Source: an uncultured Actinomycetes bacterium (lineage in GTDB: Bacteria > Actinomycetota > Coriobacteriia > Coriobacteriales > Atopobiaceae). From it: a stretch of DNA of 64,000 nucleotides. Position 1 is the first letter of the stretch. Each line of letters starts with the position of its first letter. This document shows positions 16,882 through 26,076 of the stretch, in pieces. The notes under the pieces were generated by a model that did no database searches, was not told the origin of the DNA, and saw only the letters and a list, made by a program, of their open reading frames with translations. The position numbers and the translations under genes were made by a program. The stretch spans positions 1 through 64,000 of the forward strand of contig OMWB01000016.1 in assembly GCA_900314645.1 (NCBI GenBank), written 5' to 3'.

Positions 16882-18423
16882 TTAGTTTGTTATCAGCGAC
16901 TTGGACTTCGGCAAGGCCACGCCGCCAGCGCTCTGCACCGGAACGAGCTTGCCAAAGATGATGTAGCGGGCATCGTCAAACACATATGCGCAGGTAGTAA
17001 GCATCACGTAGTTGCGGTCAGCGTTGAACGTGGCCTCTTCCACCGGCACAAAGTCAGACTCGGACATAATCTCGGTGACGAAGTGCTCGAAGTTGGCATC
17101 GTGCTCGTGGTAGATCTCGTAGAGGTCTGAGTGTGCGCTGACGTGGTGGGCGCTCAGAAGCACGATCTGATAGTCCTGCTCGGGCGTCAGCAGCCACATG
17201 TAGGGGTGCTCGTCGTAGTACTCCTGGCTCGACCAGTCCTCGAGCATGGCGAACATCGTGCCCGAGCTCATGTGGTGGCCATAGACGATGGTGTTGGCGT
17301 CCGTGAAGCCCGGGTTGTTGTCGGCATCAATGAAGATGGAGCCACGCACGTTGTAGTCACCGCGATAGTCGTGACGAAGGTAGGTGTCGTTGGTCTCGCC
17401 CTGCAGCACCGGGTAGTTGATGTCGGTTCCTTCGCAGTAGATCCAGCCCTGGATGTCGGGATTTACCTCAAGGAGCTCCTTGAAGTCAATCTCGATGGGG
17501 GCGATAACGCCAGCCTTTGCGGCCGCCTCGTCCTTGGTGCCCTTCACATAGGAGGACTTAGCGGCGTCATAGGTCTCGTCGCTGAGGTGATATTGCCAGT
17601 TCACGAAGGCGACAACGCCGCCCGAGCCCAGGAACACCAGCGCGAGCACCGCCATGACTACGGTGCGCACCCACCTGCCACCATGTGACGCCCTGCGCTC
17701 TTCGCGTTCTGCAGCAGCAACCGTGCTCGCATCAACCTGCGCGCCATCCGCAAGCTGACGCTCGATATCCCTGCGCAGCCGACGGCTGCGGTTGCGCCGC
17801 AAGCGATCTGCCAGGATGTTGAGCATCACGCCACACGCCAGCGTCAGCATGAGGTAGACCTTGCCCACATCGCTCGCGTAGATCGCCATTGCACGACCCA
17901 CATAGGGCACGTGCAGGGCAACCACGCCAATGAGCGCATCGTAGGGGATGGGGAAGAGGTCCTCGGTGTTGTTGGCGTCGCCCTTGGTCACGAACTCGCC
18001 AAGCGACGTGCGGTTTGCCACCACGCGGTGCGCCACCACAGAGCCCTCGTCGTAGAACGCAATGATCTCGTCTACCTGCACTTCAGAGGCATCAGCCTCG
18101 CGCACGTAGATGACGCTGCCCACCGGGATGGCGGGCTCCATACTTCCGCTGATAACAGAAAAGACCTGATATCCCATCAGCCGCGGGATGGTAAGGGGAA
18201 GCGTCAGGGCAAACACCGCGACGATGAACAGTGTGCCCAGCATGTTGCACAGGATGGGTGCAGCGCCCCCGCCCTTGCGACTCTTGCCCGTAGTATGCGT
18301 CGTTGTTGCCGTTTTACTCGCGCTCCTCGATGCTTGGCGGGCGCACGTGGCGACCAATAAACCAAAGGTACAAGGCGAGTATACACTTGCGATACGTTCT
18401 TGTACGCGATTGTTATGTCGCAA
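16882..18423 (-). CDS. Signal peptidase I - class B sortase fusion protein
   Basis: One polypeptide joins two membrane enzymes. Residues about 60-205 resemble SipW-type signal peptidase I: a membrane helix, SGSMEP with nucleophile S94, then AHRVV with H132 and KGDAN with D149 (Ser-His dyad class). After a second membrane helix (~193-206), a basic linker and a third helix (~252-274) comes a class B sortase: YGHHMSSGTMF with H383, MLTTC with C478 and DDARYIIF with R486. Such a protein could process a secreted substrate and then couple it to the wall. The longest frame starts at a TTG with no clear ribosome-binding site, so the true start probably lies within the first 60 codons. Stop at 16882. 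Confidence 0.8.
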   Translation of the reverse strand: MRHNNRVQERIASVYSPCTFGLLVATCARQASRSASKTATTTHTTGKSRKGGGAAPILCNMLGTLFIVAVFALTLPLTIPRLMGYQVFSVISGSMEPAIPVGSVIYVREADASEVQVDEIIAFYDEGSVVAHRVVANRTSLGEFVTKGDANNTEDLFPIPYDALIGVVALHVPYVGRAMAIYASDVGKVYLMLTLACGVMLNILADRLRRNRSRRLRRDIERQLADGAQVDASTVAAAEREERRASHGGRWVRTVVMAVLALVFLGSGGVVAFVNWQYHLSDETYDAAKSSYVKGTKDEAAAKAGVIAPIEIDFKELLEVNPDIQGWIYCEGTDINYPVLQGETNDTYLRHDYRGDYNVRGSIFIDADNNPGFTDANTIVYGHHMSSGTMFAMLEDWSSQEYYDEHPYMWLLTPEQDYQIVLLSAHHVSAHSDLYEIYHEHDANFEHFVTEIMSESDFVPVEEATFNADRNYVMLTTCAYVFDDARYIIFGKLVPVQSAGGVALPKSKSLITN

Positions 18424-18468
18424 TCAAACGATATACGACTTCGTTCAGCCGCCGTGCCGACATGAGAA

Positions 18469-18497
18469 GGTCCGCATCCCCTGCGGAGATGCGGACC
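18469..18497 (-). terminator. Hairpin after Nudix gene
   Basis: GGTCCGCATC pairs with GATGCGGACC around a 9-nt loop, just past the stop of the minus-strand Nudix gene. The T-tract is poor. Confidence 0.5.
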
Positions 18498-18522
18498 CAG
18501 CTTGGCACTGATGTGTCCCGCG

Positions 18523-19293
18523 CTACTCTTCAGGCGTCAGGCGGTGCGAGATCGCGTCGCATATCAGCGCGCCAACCACCGTCTTCGCGTCCTCCACCCT
18601 GCCGTCAAGCACCGCATCGATGAGCTCGGAGAGCTCCACGAGGTCGACGTTGATGAACTCGTCAGCGTCTGGGCTGGACTCGGCAAAGTGTAGGCCCGTC
18701 GCCATGTAAATGTGGATGAGCTCGTCGCAGAAGCCCACAGCCGTCGCGATGGTGGTGAGAAACGCCATACGCTCGACCTGCATGCCGGTCTCTTCTTGCA
18801 GTTCGCGCATGGCGCAGTCGAGTGGGTCCTCGCCTGGGTCAAGCTTGCCAGCGGGAATCTCCACCGTCACGCGCCCGAGCGCCGCGCGGTACTGGCGCAC
18901 CAGGCAGATGCGGCCGTCGTCGGTCAGAGCCACGATGGCGACGGCGCCCGGATGGCGCACGATGTCGCGCTGCGAGGAGCGGCCGTCAGGCAGCGCCACC
19001 TGCAGGCGGTCAACATCGATGAAGTGGCCGCGCCAGAGGACCTCCTCGCCCACAACGCGCTCGCGCAGGGCAACGTCACGAGGGTCGTCCTCCCCTGCGA
19101 CGAACGTGCGAGTCATGGGTTCGCCGGAGTGGTGACCCTCCACCTCGCGGTCTCCATCGTAGACGAAGGCCGCTGTGCTGTCCTTCATGCTGTCAAGCGC
19201 CTCGTCGAGCACCGTTGGCAGGTCAACGACCTCATCGTCGTCGGCCCTGATCTCGGGCGTCACATCTACGATTTCGCGCGTTTCGTCATCCAT
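18523..19293 (-). CDS. Nudix hydrolase, probable ADP-ribose pyrophosphatase
   Basis: Hydrolyses a nucleoside diphosphate linked to another group, most likely ADP-ribose to AMP and ribose 5-phosphate. The Nudix box is complete: GKLDPGEDPLDCAMRELQEE followed by TG. The preceding VRQYRAALGRVTVEIPAG is typical of the ADPRase branch. 256 residues, longer than the family norm because of an acidic N-terminal extension of roughly 85 residues with no recognisable domain. Its start lies 12 nt after the purD stop, so the two are co-transcribed. Confidence 0.85.
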   Translation of the reverse strand: MDDETREIVDVTPEIRADDDEVVDLPTVLDEALDSMKDSTAAFVYDGDREVEGHHSGEPMTRTFVAGEDDPRDVALRERVVGEEVLWRGHFIDVDRLQVALPDGRSSQRDIVRHPGAVAIVALTDDGRICLVRQYRAALGRVTVEIPAGKLDPGEDPLDCAMRELQEETGMQVERMAFLTTIATAVGFCDELIHIYMATGLHFAESSPDADEFINVDLVELSELIDAVLDGRVEDAKTVVGALICDAISHRLTPEE

Positions 19294-19305
19294 GAGCGGT
19301 CTTCC

Positions 19306-20601
19306 CTAGAGGTTTTCGCGTCCCAAGATGGCCTTGAGGCCGATGTCAGTGCGGAACGTCTTGCCCTCAAAGTCAATCTTGTCGCATGCGGCATATGCCT
19401 GGGCGCGCGCAGCCTCGAACGTGGGCGCCACTGCCGTCACGTCAAGCACGCGGCCGCCAGCGGTGAGCACGTTGCCCTCGGCGTCCAGCGCGGTGCCGGC
19501 ATGGTAGACGGTCACGCCCTCCATGGCCTCCGCGTCCGCGATGCCCGTGATGACCTTGCCCTTCTCATAGCTGCCGGGGTACCCCGCGCTGGTCAGCACC
19601 ACACTGACGGCCCAGTCGTCGCCCCACGCGATGTCGACATCGGCAAGCGTGCCGTTGTCGCACGCGAGGAAGGCCTCGACCAGGTCTGCCTTCATGCGCG
19701 GCAGCACCACCTGGGTCTCCGGGTCGCCAAAGCGAGCGTTGAACTCCAGCACCTTCGGGCCATCCTTGGTAAGCATGAAGCCGCCGTACAGGCAGCCCGA
19801 GTAGGTGATGCCGTCGGCGCGCAGCTGGTCAACCACGCGCTGCATCACGGCACTCATCTGCTCCAGCTCGCCGTCGAGGAGGATAGGCACCGGGCTGTAG
19901 ACGCCCATGCCACCGGTGTTGGGGCCGAGGTCTCCGTCGAGGGCGCGCTTGTGGTCCTGCGAGGTGGCCAGCGGCACCACGGTGGTGCCGTCCGTGAGGG
20001 CAAGGAGGCTGCACTCGGGGCCTTCGAGCATCTCCTCGACCACGACGAGGTTGCCAGCGTCGCCAAACGCGCCGGTGAAGCACTCATGCAGGCCGGCGAG
20101 CGCCTCTTCGGTGTTCGCGGCAACGATAACGCCCTTGCCCGCAGCCAGGCCATCGGCCTTGACCACGCAGGGCCCGCCCAGCTGACGGACGTAGTCTGCC
20201 GCTGCGGCCTCGTCGGTGAAGCTTTGGTAGGAAGCCGTCGGCACGTTCGCGCGGGCCATGACCTCCTTGGCAAACTTCTTCGAGCCTTCCATCTGGGCGG
20301 CGTTTCCGTTGGGGCCAAAGCACGGGATGCCAGCGGCGCGCACGGCGTCACCAACGCCTGCCACCAGTGGGGCCTCAGGCCCGATGGCCACCAGGCCGAT
20401 GCCGTTGGCGGCAGCCCACGCGGCAACCCCTGCGGCGTCCTCCTGGTTGACCGGCGCGACGTCGGCCAGCTGCAGCATGCCGCCGTTGCCCGGCGCAACC
20501 CACAGCTTTCCCGCGCGCGGCGACTCGGAAAGCTTCTTCAACAGAGCGTGCTCGCGGCCGCCCGCACCAAGAAGCAGGATGTCGATCTTCTCAATAGCCA
20601 T
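19306..20601 (-). CDS. purD: Phosphoribosylamine-glycine ligase
   Basis: Second step of purine synthesis: ATP-dependent ligation of glycine to phosphoribosylamine. The N-terminal Rossmann-like start ILLLGAGGREHAL, the ATP-grasp lysine region VVKADGLAAGKGV and the signature FNARFGDPETQ are present. 431 residues, normal length. It stands between purA (26 nt away) and the Nudix gene, all on the minus strand, suggesting one operon. Confidence 0.95.
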   Translation of the reverse strand: MAIEKIDILLLGAGGREHALLKKLSESPRAGKLWVAPGNGGMLQLADVAPVNQEDAAGVAAWAAANGIGLVAIGPEAPLVAGVGDAVRAAGIPCFGPNGNAAQMEGSKKFAKEVMARANVPTASYQSFTDEAAAADYVRQLGGPCVVKADGLAAGKGVIVAANTEEALAGLHECFTGAFGDAGNLVVVEEMLEGPECSLLALTDGTTVVPLATSQDHKRALDGDLGPNTGGMGVYSPVPILLDGELEQMSAVMQRVVDQLRADGITYSGCLYGGFMLTKDGPKVLEFNARFGDPETQVVLPRMKADLVEAFLACDNGTLADVDIAWGDDWAVSVVLTSAGYPGSYEKGKVITGIADAEAMEGVTVYHAGTALDAEGNVLTAGGRVLDVTAVAPTFEAARAQAYAACDKIDFEGKTFRTDIGLKAILGRENL

Positions 20602-20627
20602 GTGAACCCCCTCGTGCGTTCTGTTGC

Positions 20628-21908
20628 TTAGTGCCAGTAGCGGTCGATGGTCTGCTCGCGGTCAGGGCCGACGGTGATGATGCTCACGCGGACGCCCGCA
20701 AGCTGCTCGAGGAAGTCGATGTAGTCCTTTGCCTCGCGAGGAAGCTGGTAGAAGTTGCGTACGCCGGAGATGTCGCACTTCCAGCCAGGCAGGGTCTCAT
20801 AGACAGGCTTCGCGTGATAGAACACGCTCTGATGCTCGGGCACCGTCTTGTAAATCTTGCCGTCGCACTCGTAGGCGGTGCAGACCTTGATCTCGTCCAG
20901 GCATCCCAACACGTCAAGCTTGGTGATGGCGAGGTCGGTCAGGCCGTTCACGCGGGCAGCATAGTTGACGACGACGGCGTCATACCAGCCGCAGCGACGC
21001 TTGCGGCCTGTGGTCACACCGTACTCGTGGCCAACCTCACCCAGCTTGTCGCCAATCTCGTCAAAGAGCTCGGTGGGGAACGGGCCAGAGCCGACACGCG
21101 TCAGATAGGCCTTCGCGATGCCGAGGACGCGCTTGATGTGAACGGGACCCACACCAGAGCCGGTCACAGCACCGCCAGCGGTGCAGTTGGAGCTCGTCAC
21201 GAAGGGATAGGTGCCGTGGTCGATGTCCAGCATCGTGGCCTGTGCGCCCTCAAAGAGGATGTTCTTGCCCGCCTCGAGCTGCTCGTTCAGGAAGAGTGAG
21301 CTCTCGCAAATGTAGGGGCGGATGCGCTCGGCCATGGGCAGGTAGGTCTCGCAGATCTGCTCAACCGTGTAGGTGGGCAGCTCGTAGACCTTCTCCAGGA
21401 TGGGGTTGGTGTATGCCAGCGCGCTCTCGAGCTTCTCACGGAAGATCTTCTCGTCCAGCATGTCCTGGATGCGCAGGCCGGTGCGGTTCATCTTGTCCAT
21501 GTAGGTGGGGCCGACGCCGCGCTTGGTGGTGCCGATGAGATTCTTGCCGAGCTTCTTCTCGTGAGCGCCGTCCAGGTCCTTGTGGTACGGCATCACGATG
21601 TGGGCGTTGCCCGAGATCTTCAGTGCATCGCAGGAGATGCCCTGTGCCTCAAGCATGTCAATCTCGCCGAGAAGAATCTCGGGGTCGACGATGCAGCCAT
21701 TGCCGATGATGGGCGTGGTGCCCTCATACATGACGCCAGAGGGAACCTGGTGAAGCGCCAGCTTCTTGCCGTTGGCGATGACCGTATGACCAGCGTTCGC
21801 TCCGCCTGCATAGCGGCAAACGACATCAAAATCTCCTGAGATGAGGTCAGTGACCTTACCCTTGCCCTCGTCTCCCCACTGGGTTCCCACGAGCACGGAA
21901 GCTGACAT
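20628..21908 (-). CDS. purA: Adenylosuccinate synthase
   Basis: Commits IMP to AMP using GTP and aspartate. Diagnostic stretches: GTQWGDEGKGKVTDL at the N terminus, the GTTKRGVGPTY loop and TTGRKRRCGWYD near the aspartate site. The ATG at 21908 gives MSASVLVGTQWG, the family start; an AAAGGGG site precedes it. 426 residues. First gene of the purA-purD-Nudix run. Confidence 0.95.
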   Translation of the reverse strand: MSASVLVGTQWGDEGKGKVTDLISGDFDVVCRYAGGANAGHTVIANGKKLALHQVPSGVMYEGTTPIIGNGCIVDPEILLGEIDMLEAQGISCDALKISGNAHIVMPYHKDLDGAHEKKLGKNLIGTTKRGVGPTYMDKMNRTGLRIQDMLDEKIFREKLESALAYTNPILEKVYELPTYTVEQICETYLPMAERIRPYICESSLFLNEQLEAGKNILFEGAQATMLDIDHGTYPFVTSSNCTAGGAVTGSGVGPVHIKRVLGIAKAYLTRVGSGPFPTELFDEIGDKLGEVGHEYGVTTGRKRRCGWYDAVVVNYAARVNGLTDLAITKLDVLGCLDEIKVCTAYECDGKIYKTVPEHQSVFYHAKPVYETLPGWKCDISGVRNFYQLPREAKDYIDFLEQLAGVRVSIITVGPDREQTIDRYWH

Positions 21909-22015
21909 GGCAGCCCCTTTCCACGTTGTTTTATGAGCAGAAAGAGTATACGGCACCTGCTTGGATACCCGATATTCTCGATGTGCCGTACATGGATTCG
22001 TTACGCGGCAGCCTC

Positions 22016-22051
22016 CCCGTGGACAAAGGGGTAGCCCCTTTTGTCCACGGG
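22016..22051. repeat. Hairpin element family C, copy 1
   Basis: Arms CCCGTGGACAAAGGGG and a complement with one extra T surround a TAG loop. It follows the stop of the minus-strand gene ending at 22069. Confidence 0.85.
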
Positions 22052-22068
22052 ACACCGATCAGAAGCCA

Positions 22069-23196
22069 TCACTCCAGCGGCTGTGGGTGCTTCCAGATCT
22101 GCACCAGCTCATCCACGACCTGCTGGTTTTGTCCCAGCGCAACCGCATACACCAGGAAGTCGTCCCACAGCATGAGTGCGCGGCGATCAGCATCGGAGAG
22201 TGTCGTGAAGTCGCGCACGTAGTTGCGAATACCGTAGACGCACTCGGCCTCGCGTTCGCCCAGCGGCGTACGTTTGAGGTAGCGAGACGCATCGCCGTTC
22301 TCAATCAGGCCGCGCACGGTGTCAATCAGCGGAAAGAGAAATGCCACCATAAAGAAGGCAAACAAGACCAGCATGATAAGCATCGCCACCACGAGCATTG
22401 GATTAGCGACCATTGCATGGATTATGTCCATGTCGTTCTCCGCTGATTCGCTTAGTTCCAGAAGTCCGTTCCCGATGGTGAGGAAGAATAGTCCGCCAAG
22501 GATGCCGGTCGCCACGTACAGGAGGCATCCTGTACGGCAGCCATAGAAAAGCCCGAGGCAGCCTGCCTCTCTGAACTCTTTTGGTTTGCCAATCCGCTGC
22601 AAGTGGACTCCGTCGATGGCCTCCTGCTCTGCAAGCTCGGCCCACTGCGGGTACGTCGTTGGGCCAAGGATGCCCTCGGTAGCCAGCTCCACAAGTAAGA
22701 GCTCACTTCGCGTCAGGGCCTCCAGCTGATCGCCTTCCGCCACACGTACGCGCTCTCCCTCGGTGCTCAAGACACCGCGGCGCTCAAGTGACAAGAGGGT
22801 GGCCGCAGCGTCTTCGCGCGGCTCGATCCGCAGGTCGGCAAGCAGGCTCACCTGCGCGGCGGAGAGCCCTTTGAGTGTGTCGCGGTAGTACGTCAGGTCA
22901 GAGGTTGGCTCGAACGTCGCCTCACGCCTAGAGCGCGACATAAAGAACGTGCACACACACCACCACAAAACGAAGGGTATGAAGCTGTAAATGAACACTA
23001 TCATCACCGCTGCGCACACTACCGCGACCAGACCAATCAGGTGCGTCGGGGCGTTTGCGATATCCTCGACAAAGTACGTGTGGAACTCCATCCATACTCG
23101 TACGAGGGCGAACGCTGGCACCAGCCAAGCCAGTCGCCGCAGGCGCAGCCAGCGGTCGTAACGCCCTGTTCGCGTGAACCGATTCTTTTGCCTCAT
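22069..23196 (-). CDS. DUF2207-like membrane protein (C-terminal module)
   Basis: Membrane protein of unknown function. Two hydrophobic segments at about residues 25-45 and 60-90 are followed by a cytoplasmic winged-helix-like region (TLLSLERRGVLS), another pair of membrane helices around residues 230-300, and a C-terminal motif LWDDFLVYAVALGQNQQV that matches the end of DUF2207/YciQ-type proteins. The N-terminal extracellular domain normal for that family is missing. The ATG at 23196 with GAGG seven bases upstream is preferred to an upstream TTG. 375 residues. Hairpins of family C flank it on both sides. Confidence 0.6.
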   Translation of the reverse strand: MRQKNRFTRTGRYDRWLRLRRLAWLVPAFALVRVWMEFHTYFVEDIANAPTHLIGLVAVVCAAVMIVFIYSFIPFVLWWCVCTFFMSRSRREATFEPTSDLTYYRDTLKGLSAAQVSLLADLRIEPREDAAATLLSLERRGVLSTEGERVRVAEGDQLEALTRSELLLVELATEGILGPTTYPQWAELAEQEAIDGVHLQRIGKPKEFREAGCLGLFYGCRTGCLLYVATGILGGLFFLTIGNGLLELSESAENDMDIIHAMVANPMLVVAMLIMLVLFAFFMVAFLFPLIDTVRGLIENGDASRYLKRTPLGEREAECVYGIRNYVRDFTTLSDADRRALMLWDDFLVYAVALGQNQQVVDELVQIWKHPQPLE

Positions 23197-23240
23197 GCTC
23201 GAAACCTCACTGAGCTCAAGATTCAACTAGACACCCTTAA

Positions 23241-23276
23241 CCTGTGGACAAAAGGGGTAGCCCCCTTTGTCCACGG
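23241..23276. repeat. Hairpin element family C, copy 2
   Basis: Arms of about 16-17 nt containing GTGGACAAAAGGGG and its complement around a TAG loop, with one mismatch. It begins 9 nt past the dnaB stop, on the downstream side. Confidence 0.85.
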
Positions 23277-23284
23277 ATGGGTGG

Positions 23285-24682
23285 CTACTCCTCATGGTGC
23301 ATGTCCACCTCGACGAACTTCGTCGAGCCGGGCAGGAACATGAGCTTCACTGTGTCAAGCGGGCCGGAACGGTTCTTGGCGATGATGAACTCGGTGACGT
23401 TCTCGTCGGGGCGGTCTTGGCGCTCGGCCTCCTCGGGCGTCATCGAGCGGTCAAGCAATATGACGATGTCGGCATCCTGCTCGATGGAGCCAGATTCGCG
23501 CAGGTCAGAGAGCTGTGGGCGCTTGCCGGTGCGGCTCTCGACCTGACGGGACAGCTGCGAGAGCGCGATGACGGGCACACCGAGGTCCTTTGCCATGATC
23601 TTGATGCCACGGCTCATCTCGGAGACCTCCGTGGCACGGCTGTCAGAGCGACGCTGACCCGACGGCGGCGAGACGAGCTGCAGGTAGTCGAGGATGACGA
23701 GGCCGTTCTCCTTGCCGTGGAGCATGCGGCGCGCCTTGGCGCGGACCTCCGTCACCGTGGTGCCGGGGGTGTCGTCGATCATGATGTCGAGCAGCGACAG
23801 GTCGTTGGTTGCCTCAAGCAGCGTGGGCCACTGGTTGTCCTGGATCTTCGCGCCACGGATGGCCGAGAGCGGGATGCGTGCCTGCGCGGAGAGCAGGCGC
23901 TGGGCGATTTCGGTCTTTGACATCTCAAGCGAGAAGAACGCGACCGACGCTCCCTTGGCCGCCGCATTGATGGCAAGGTTAAGGGCAAAGGAGGTCTTAC
24001 CGACGCCAGGACGGGCACCGATGACCACCATCTGGCCCGGACGCAGGCCCTGCAGGCGCATGTCGATCCCGCTAAAGCCTGTCAGTACGCCAAGCTGCCC
24101 GGGGTTTAGTGCCTGGGCCGCCAGTTCCTCGTAGAGCTCGCCCATGACCTGCTCAAGGGTCGAGTAGTTGGAACGGATGTCGCGGTCCGTCACCGAGAGA
24201 ATCATGCGTTCCGCAGAGTCGACGACCTCCTTGGTGTCTTCTGGCGCATCGAAGGCCAGGGCCGTGATGCGCGCGGAAGCCGCGATGATCTCGCGCAGCG
24301 TCGCGTCACGACGCAGCATCTCGGCATGATGGCGCCAGTTAGCAAGCGACAGCGTGTTGTTGTTGAGTTCGAGCAGGTAGGACATGCCGCCGACGCGCTC
24401 AAGCTCTCCCGCGCTGCGCAGATAGTCCGCAAGCGAAACGGGGTCGACGGGCAGCGACTTGTCAAACATGTCGTGCATCGCCGAGTAGATGGCGCGGTTG
24501 GCATGCAGGTAGAAGTCACGCTCGTTGAGCTCGATGAGCGATTCCTGCAGCACGTCCTGAGAGAGCAGCATGGCTGACAGCACCGAGCGTTCGGCCGCGA
24601 GGTCTTGCGGCATGGCCGCCTCGCCCGGCACGATCACACGCTGCTGCTGGTCGCGGTCACGATCGCGGTAGCTATCCGGCAT
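23285..24682 (-). CDS. dnaB: Replicative DNA helicase
   Basis: Hexameric helicase that unwinds DNA ahead of the fork. An N-terminal primase-interacting domain (MPQDLAAERSVLSAMLLSQ) is followed by the RecA-like motor with Walker A GARPGVGKTS, Walker B VILDYLQL and arginine-finger region SLEMSK. I choose the ATG at 24682 (465 residues, AGGTGA upstream); an upstream ATG at 24754 would add 24 residues. Last gene of the rpsF-ssb-rpsR-rplI-dnaB block, but 540 nt from rplI. Confidence 0.93.
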   Translation of the reverse strand: MPDSYRDRDRDQQQRVIVPGEAAMPQDLAAERSVLSAMLLSQDVLQESLIELNERDFYLHANRAIYSAMHDMFDKSLPVDPVSLADYLRSAGELERVGGMSYLLELNNNTLSLANWRHHAEMLRRDATLREIIAASARITALAFDAPEDTKEVVDSAERMILSVTDRDIRSNYSTLEQVMGELYEELAAQALNPGQLGVLTGFSGIDMRLQGLRPGQMVVIGARPGVGKTSFALNLAINAAAKGASVAFFSLEMSKTEIAQRLLSAQARIPLSAIRGAKIQDNQWPTLLEATNDLSLLDIMIDDTPGTTVTEVRAKARRMLHGKENGLVILDYLQLVSPPSGQRRSDSRATEVSEMSRGIKIMAKDLGVPVIALSQLSRQVESRTGKRPQLSDLRESGSIEQDADIVILLDRSMTPEEAERQDRPDENVTEFIIAKNRSGPLDTVKLMFLPGSTKFVEVDMHHEE

Positions 24683-24818
24683 CTCTTCACCTAACTTCTG
24701 GCTTGTTCGATTTGGCGCATCAGCTGCGTTGTATGAGAATGGTTGCGCTGGCATGGTACCTTATCGTGGCTCGCTTGAAATGAGCGTTTTGTGCACACGA
24801 CCTCATTCAACACGCCAT

Positions 24819-24908
24819 TGTTGAAAGCAAATCACTCTGACCGCGCCGTTTATCGCTTTTCGCAGTTTTCAACATCTTTTGAAAGTTTTCCATGAACGGT
24901 TTTCAACA
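24819..24908. other. DnaA-box-like motifs before dnaB
   Basis: TGTTGAAAG (819-827), TTTTCAACA (866-874) and TTTTCAACA (900-908), plus TGTTGAAAT at 25129-25137, match the motif repeated upstream of dnaA. They lie in the otherwise empty, AT-richer gap 24683-25172. Apart from these motifs and the rplI terminator I see nothing in that gap. Binding by DnaA is an inference. Confidence 0.35.
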
Positions 24909-25172
24909 CACATAAAGCCTTCAATTCTGCGGAGTGAAATGCCTGCGCCAGCTCTGCAAATTAGCAGTCTGCTACAACGTTTACAAATCTATAACCGCAG
25001 GTAGATGGCTTTTTTTGTTTTTCATACCGCACGGCACGAACAGTGCGCGAACACTACCGAACGCCGTCTGACCTGCGTTTCAGAACAGGCGTACGCCTCT
25101 ATAAAACACCCCAATTACCTGCGGTGATTGTTGAAATCCCCAGCTAGTTGCCTTGTGTTTTCAAGGCACAAA

Positions 25173-25204
25173 AAACGCCGCCGGAAACGATTCCGACGGC
25201 GTTT
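25173..25204 (-). terminator. Intrinsic terminator after rplI
   Basis: On the minus strand a GC-rich stem (AAACGCCG and GGAA arms) ends in a run of six T. A smaller hairpin, TGCCTTG/CAAGGCA (25149-25168), follows it. Confidence 0.85.
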
Positions 25205-25224
25205 GTTCGCTTTGTAAGCCCTGC

Positions 25225-25734
25225 CTACTCGGCAGCGGCCTCCTCGGCAGCCTCGGCCTCGGCGGCCTCAGGCTCGGCCTCGGGCGCGGGGGCCTCGACG
25301 CCCACGAGCACGAGCACTTTGGCGTTGATGTCACGATAGAGGTTGACCTCGACCTCATGCGTGCCGACCTGCTTGATGTTGACGCGGCCGATACGCTTAC
25401 GGTCGACGTTCACGCCAAGCTGGGTCTCGATGGCGTCGGCGACCTGAGCGGCGGTGACGGAGCCAAAGAGCTGGCCCTCCTCGCCAATCTTGGCGTCGAC
25501 GACGACGGGCTTGCCGTCAAGCTGAGCGCGGATAGCCTCGGCATCAGCCACGCGCTTCTCCTCGCGCTTGGCGATGTTGTGGCGACGCTCCTCAAGCTGC
25601 CTAATGTTGCCAGGGGTCGCGGGCTGGGCGATCTTGTTGGGGAACAGATAGTTCTCAGCAAAGCCCTGAGCGACGTCGATGACGTCGCCTTCGCCGCCCT
25701 TGCCCCTCAGCTCGGTCAGGAGGATGACTTTCAT
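25225..25734 (-). CDS. rplI: 50S ribosomal protein L9
   Basis: L9 bridges the base of the L1 stalk on the large subunit. The N-terminal signature MKVILLTELRGKGGEGDVI and the GFAENYLFPN region are classical. 169 residues; the last 20 or so are an Ala/Glu-rich tail (EAEAAEEAAAE) longer than in most bacteria. Part of the rpsF-ssb-rpsR-rplI operon. Confidence 0.95.
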   Translation of the reverse strand: MKVILLTELRGKGGEGDVIDVAQGFAENYLFPNKIAQPATPGNIRQLEERRHNIAKREEKRVADAEAIRAQLDGKPVVVDAKIGEEGQLFGSVTAAQVADAIETQLGVNVDRKRIGRVNIKQVGTHEVEVNLYRDINAKVLVLVGVEAPAPEAEPEAAEAEAAEEAAAE

Positions 25735-25758
25735 GTGGGTCTCCTTCGAGTTTGGGTC

Positions 25759-26031
25759 TTAGCCGCGAGAACGGCTACCGCGGCTGGACACCACGGGGAC
25801 GGTATACGGCAGAAGCGCGATCTCACGCGCGCGCTTGATTGCCAGCGCGATGTCATGCTGATGCTGCGTGCAGGCGCCAGTGACGCGACGGGGCTTGATC
25901 TTGCCACGGTCGGTCATGTACTTACGGAGAAGCTGAGTGTCCTTGTAGTCGATGTACTCAACGTTCTCCTTGCAGAACTGGCAATACTTGCGACGCGGCT
26001 GGCGCTGGTCTTCCTGGATTCTCCTAGCCAT
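25759..26031 (-). CDS. rpsR: 30S ribosomal protein S18
   Basis: Binds with S6 to the platform of the small subunit. The protein has the typical [15 protein letters not shown] start and the [16 protein letters not shown] core. The two Cys in CQFC and a later Cys are retained, as in zinc-binding S18 forms. 90 residues, followed 24 nt later by rplI. Confidence 0.95.
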   Translation of the reverse strand: MARRIQEDQRQPRRKYCQFCKENVEYIDYKDTQLLRKYMTDRGKIKPRRVTGACTQHQHDIALAIKRAREIALLPYTVPVVSSRGSRSRG

Positions 26032-26076
26032 GTCTTAATGCCTTTCGTTGGGCGGCTTTCGCCGTCGCTGATGTTC

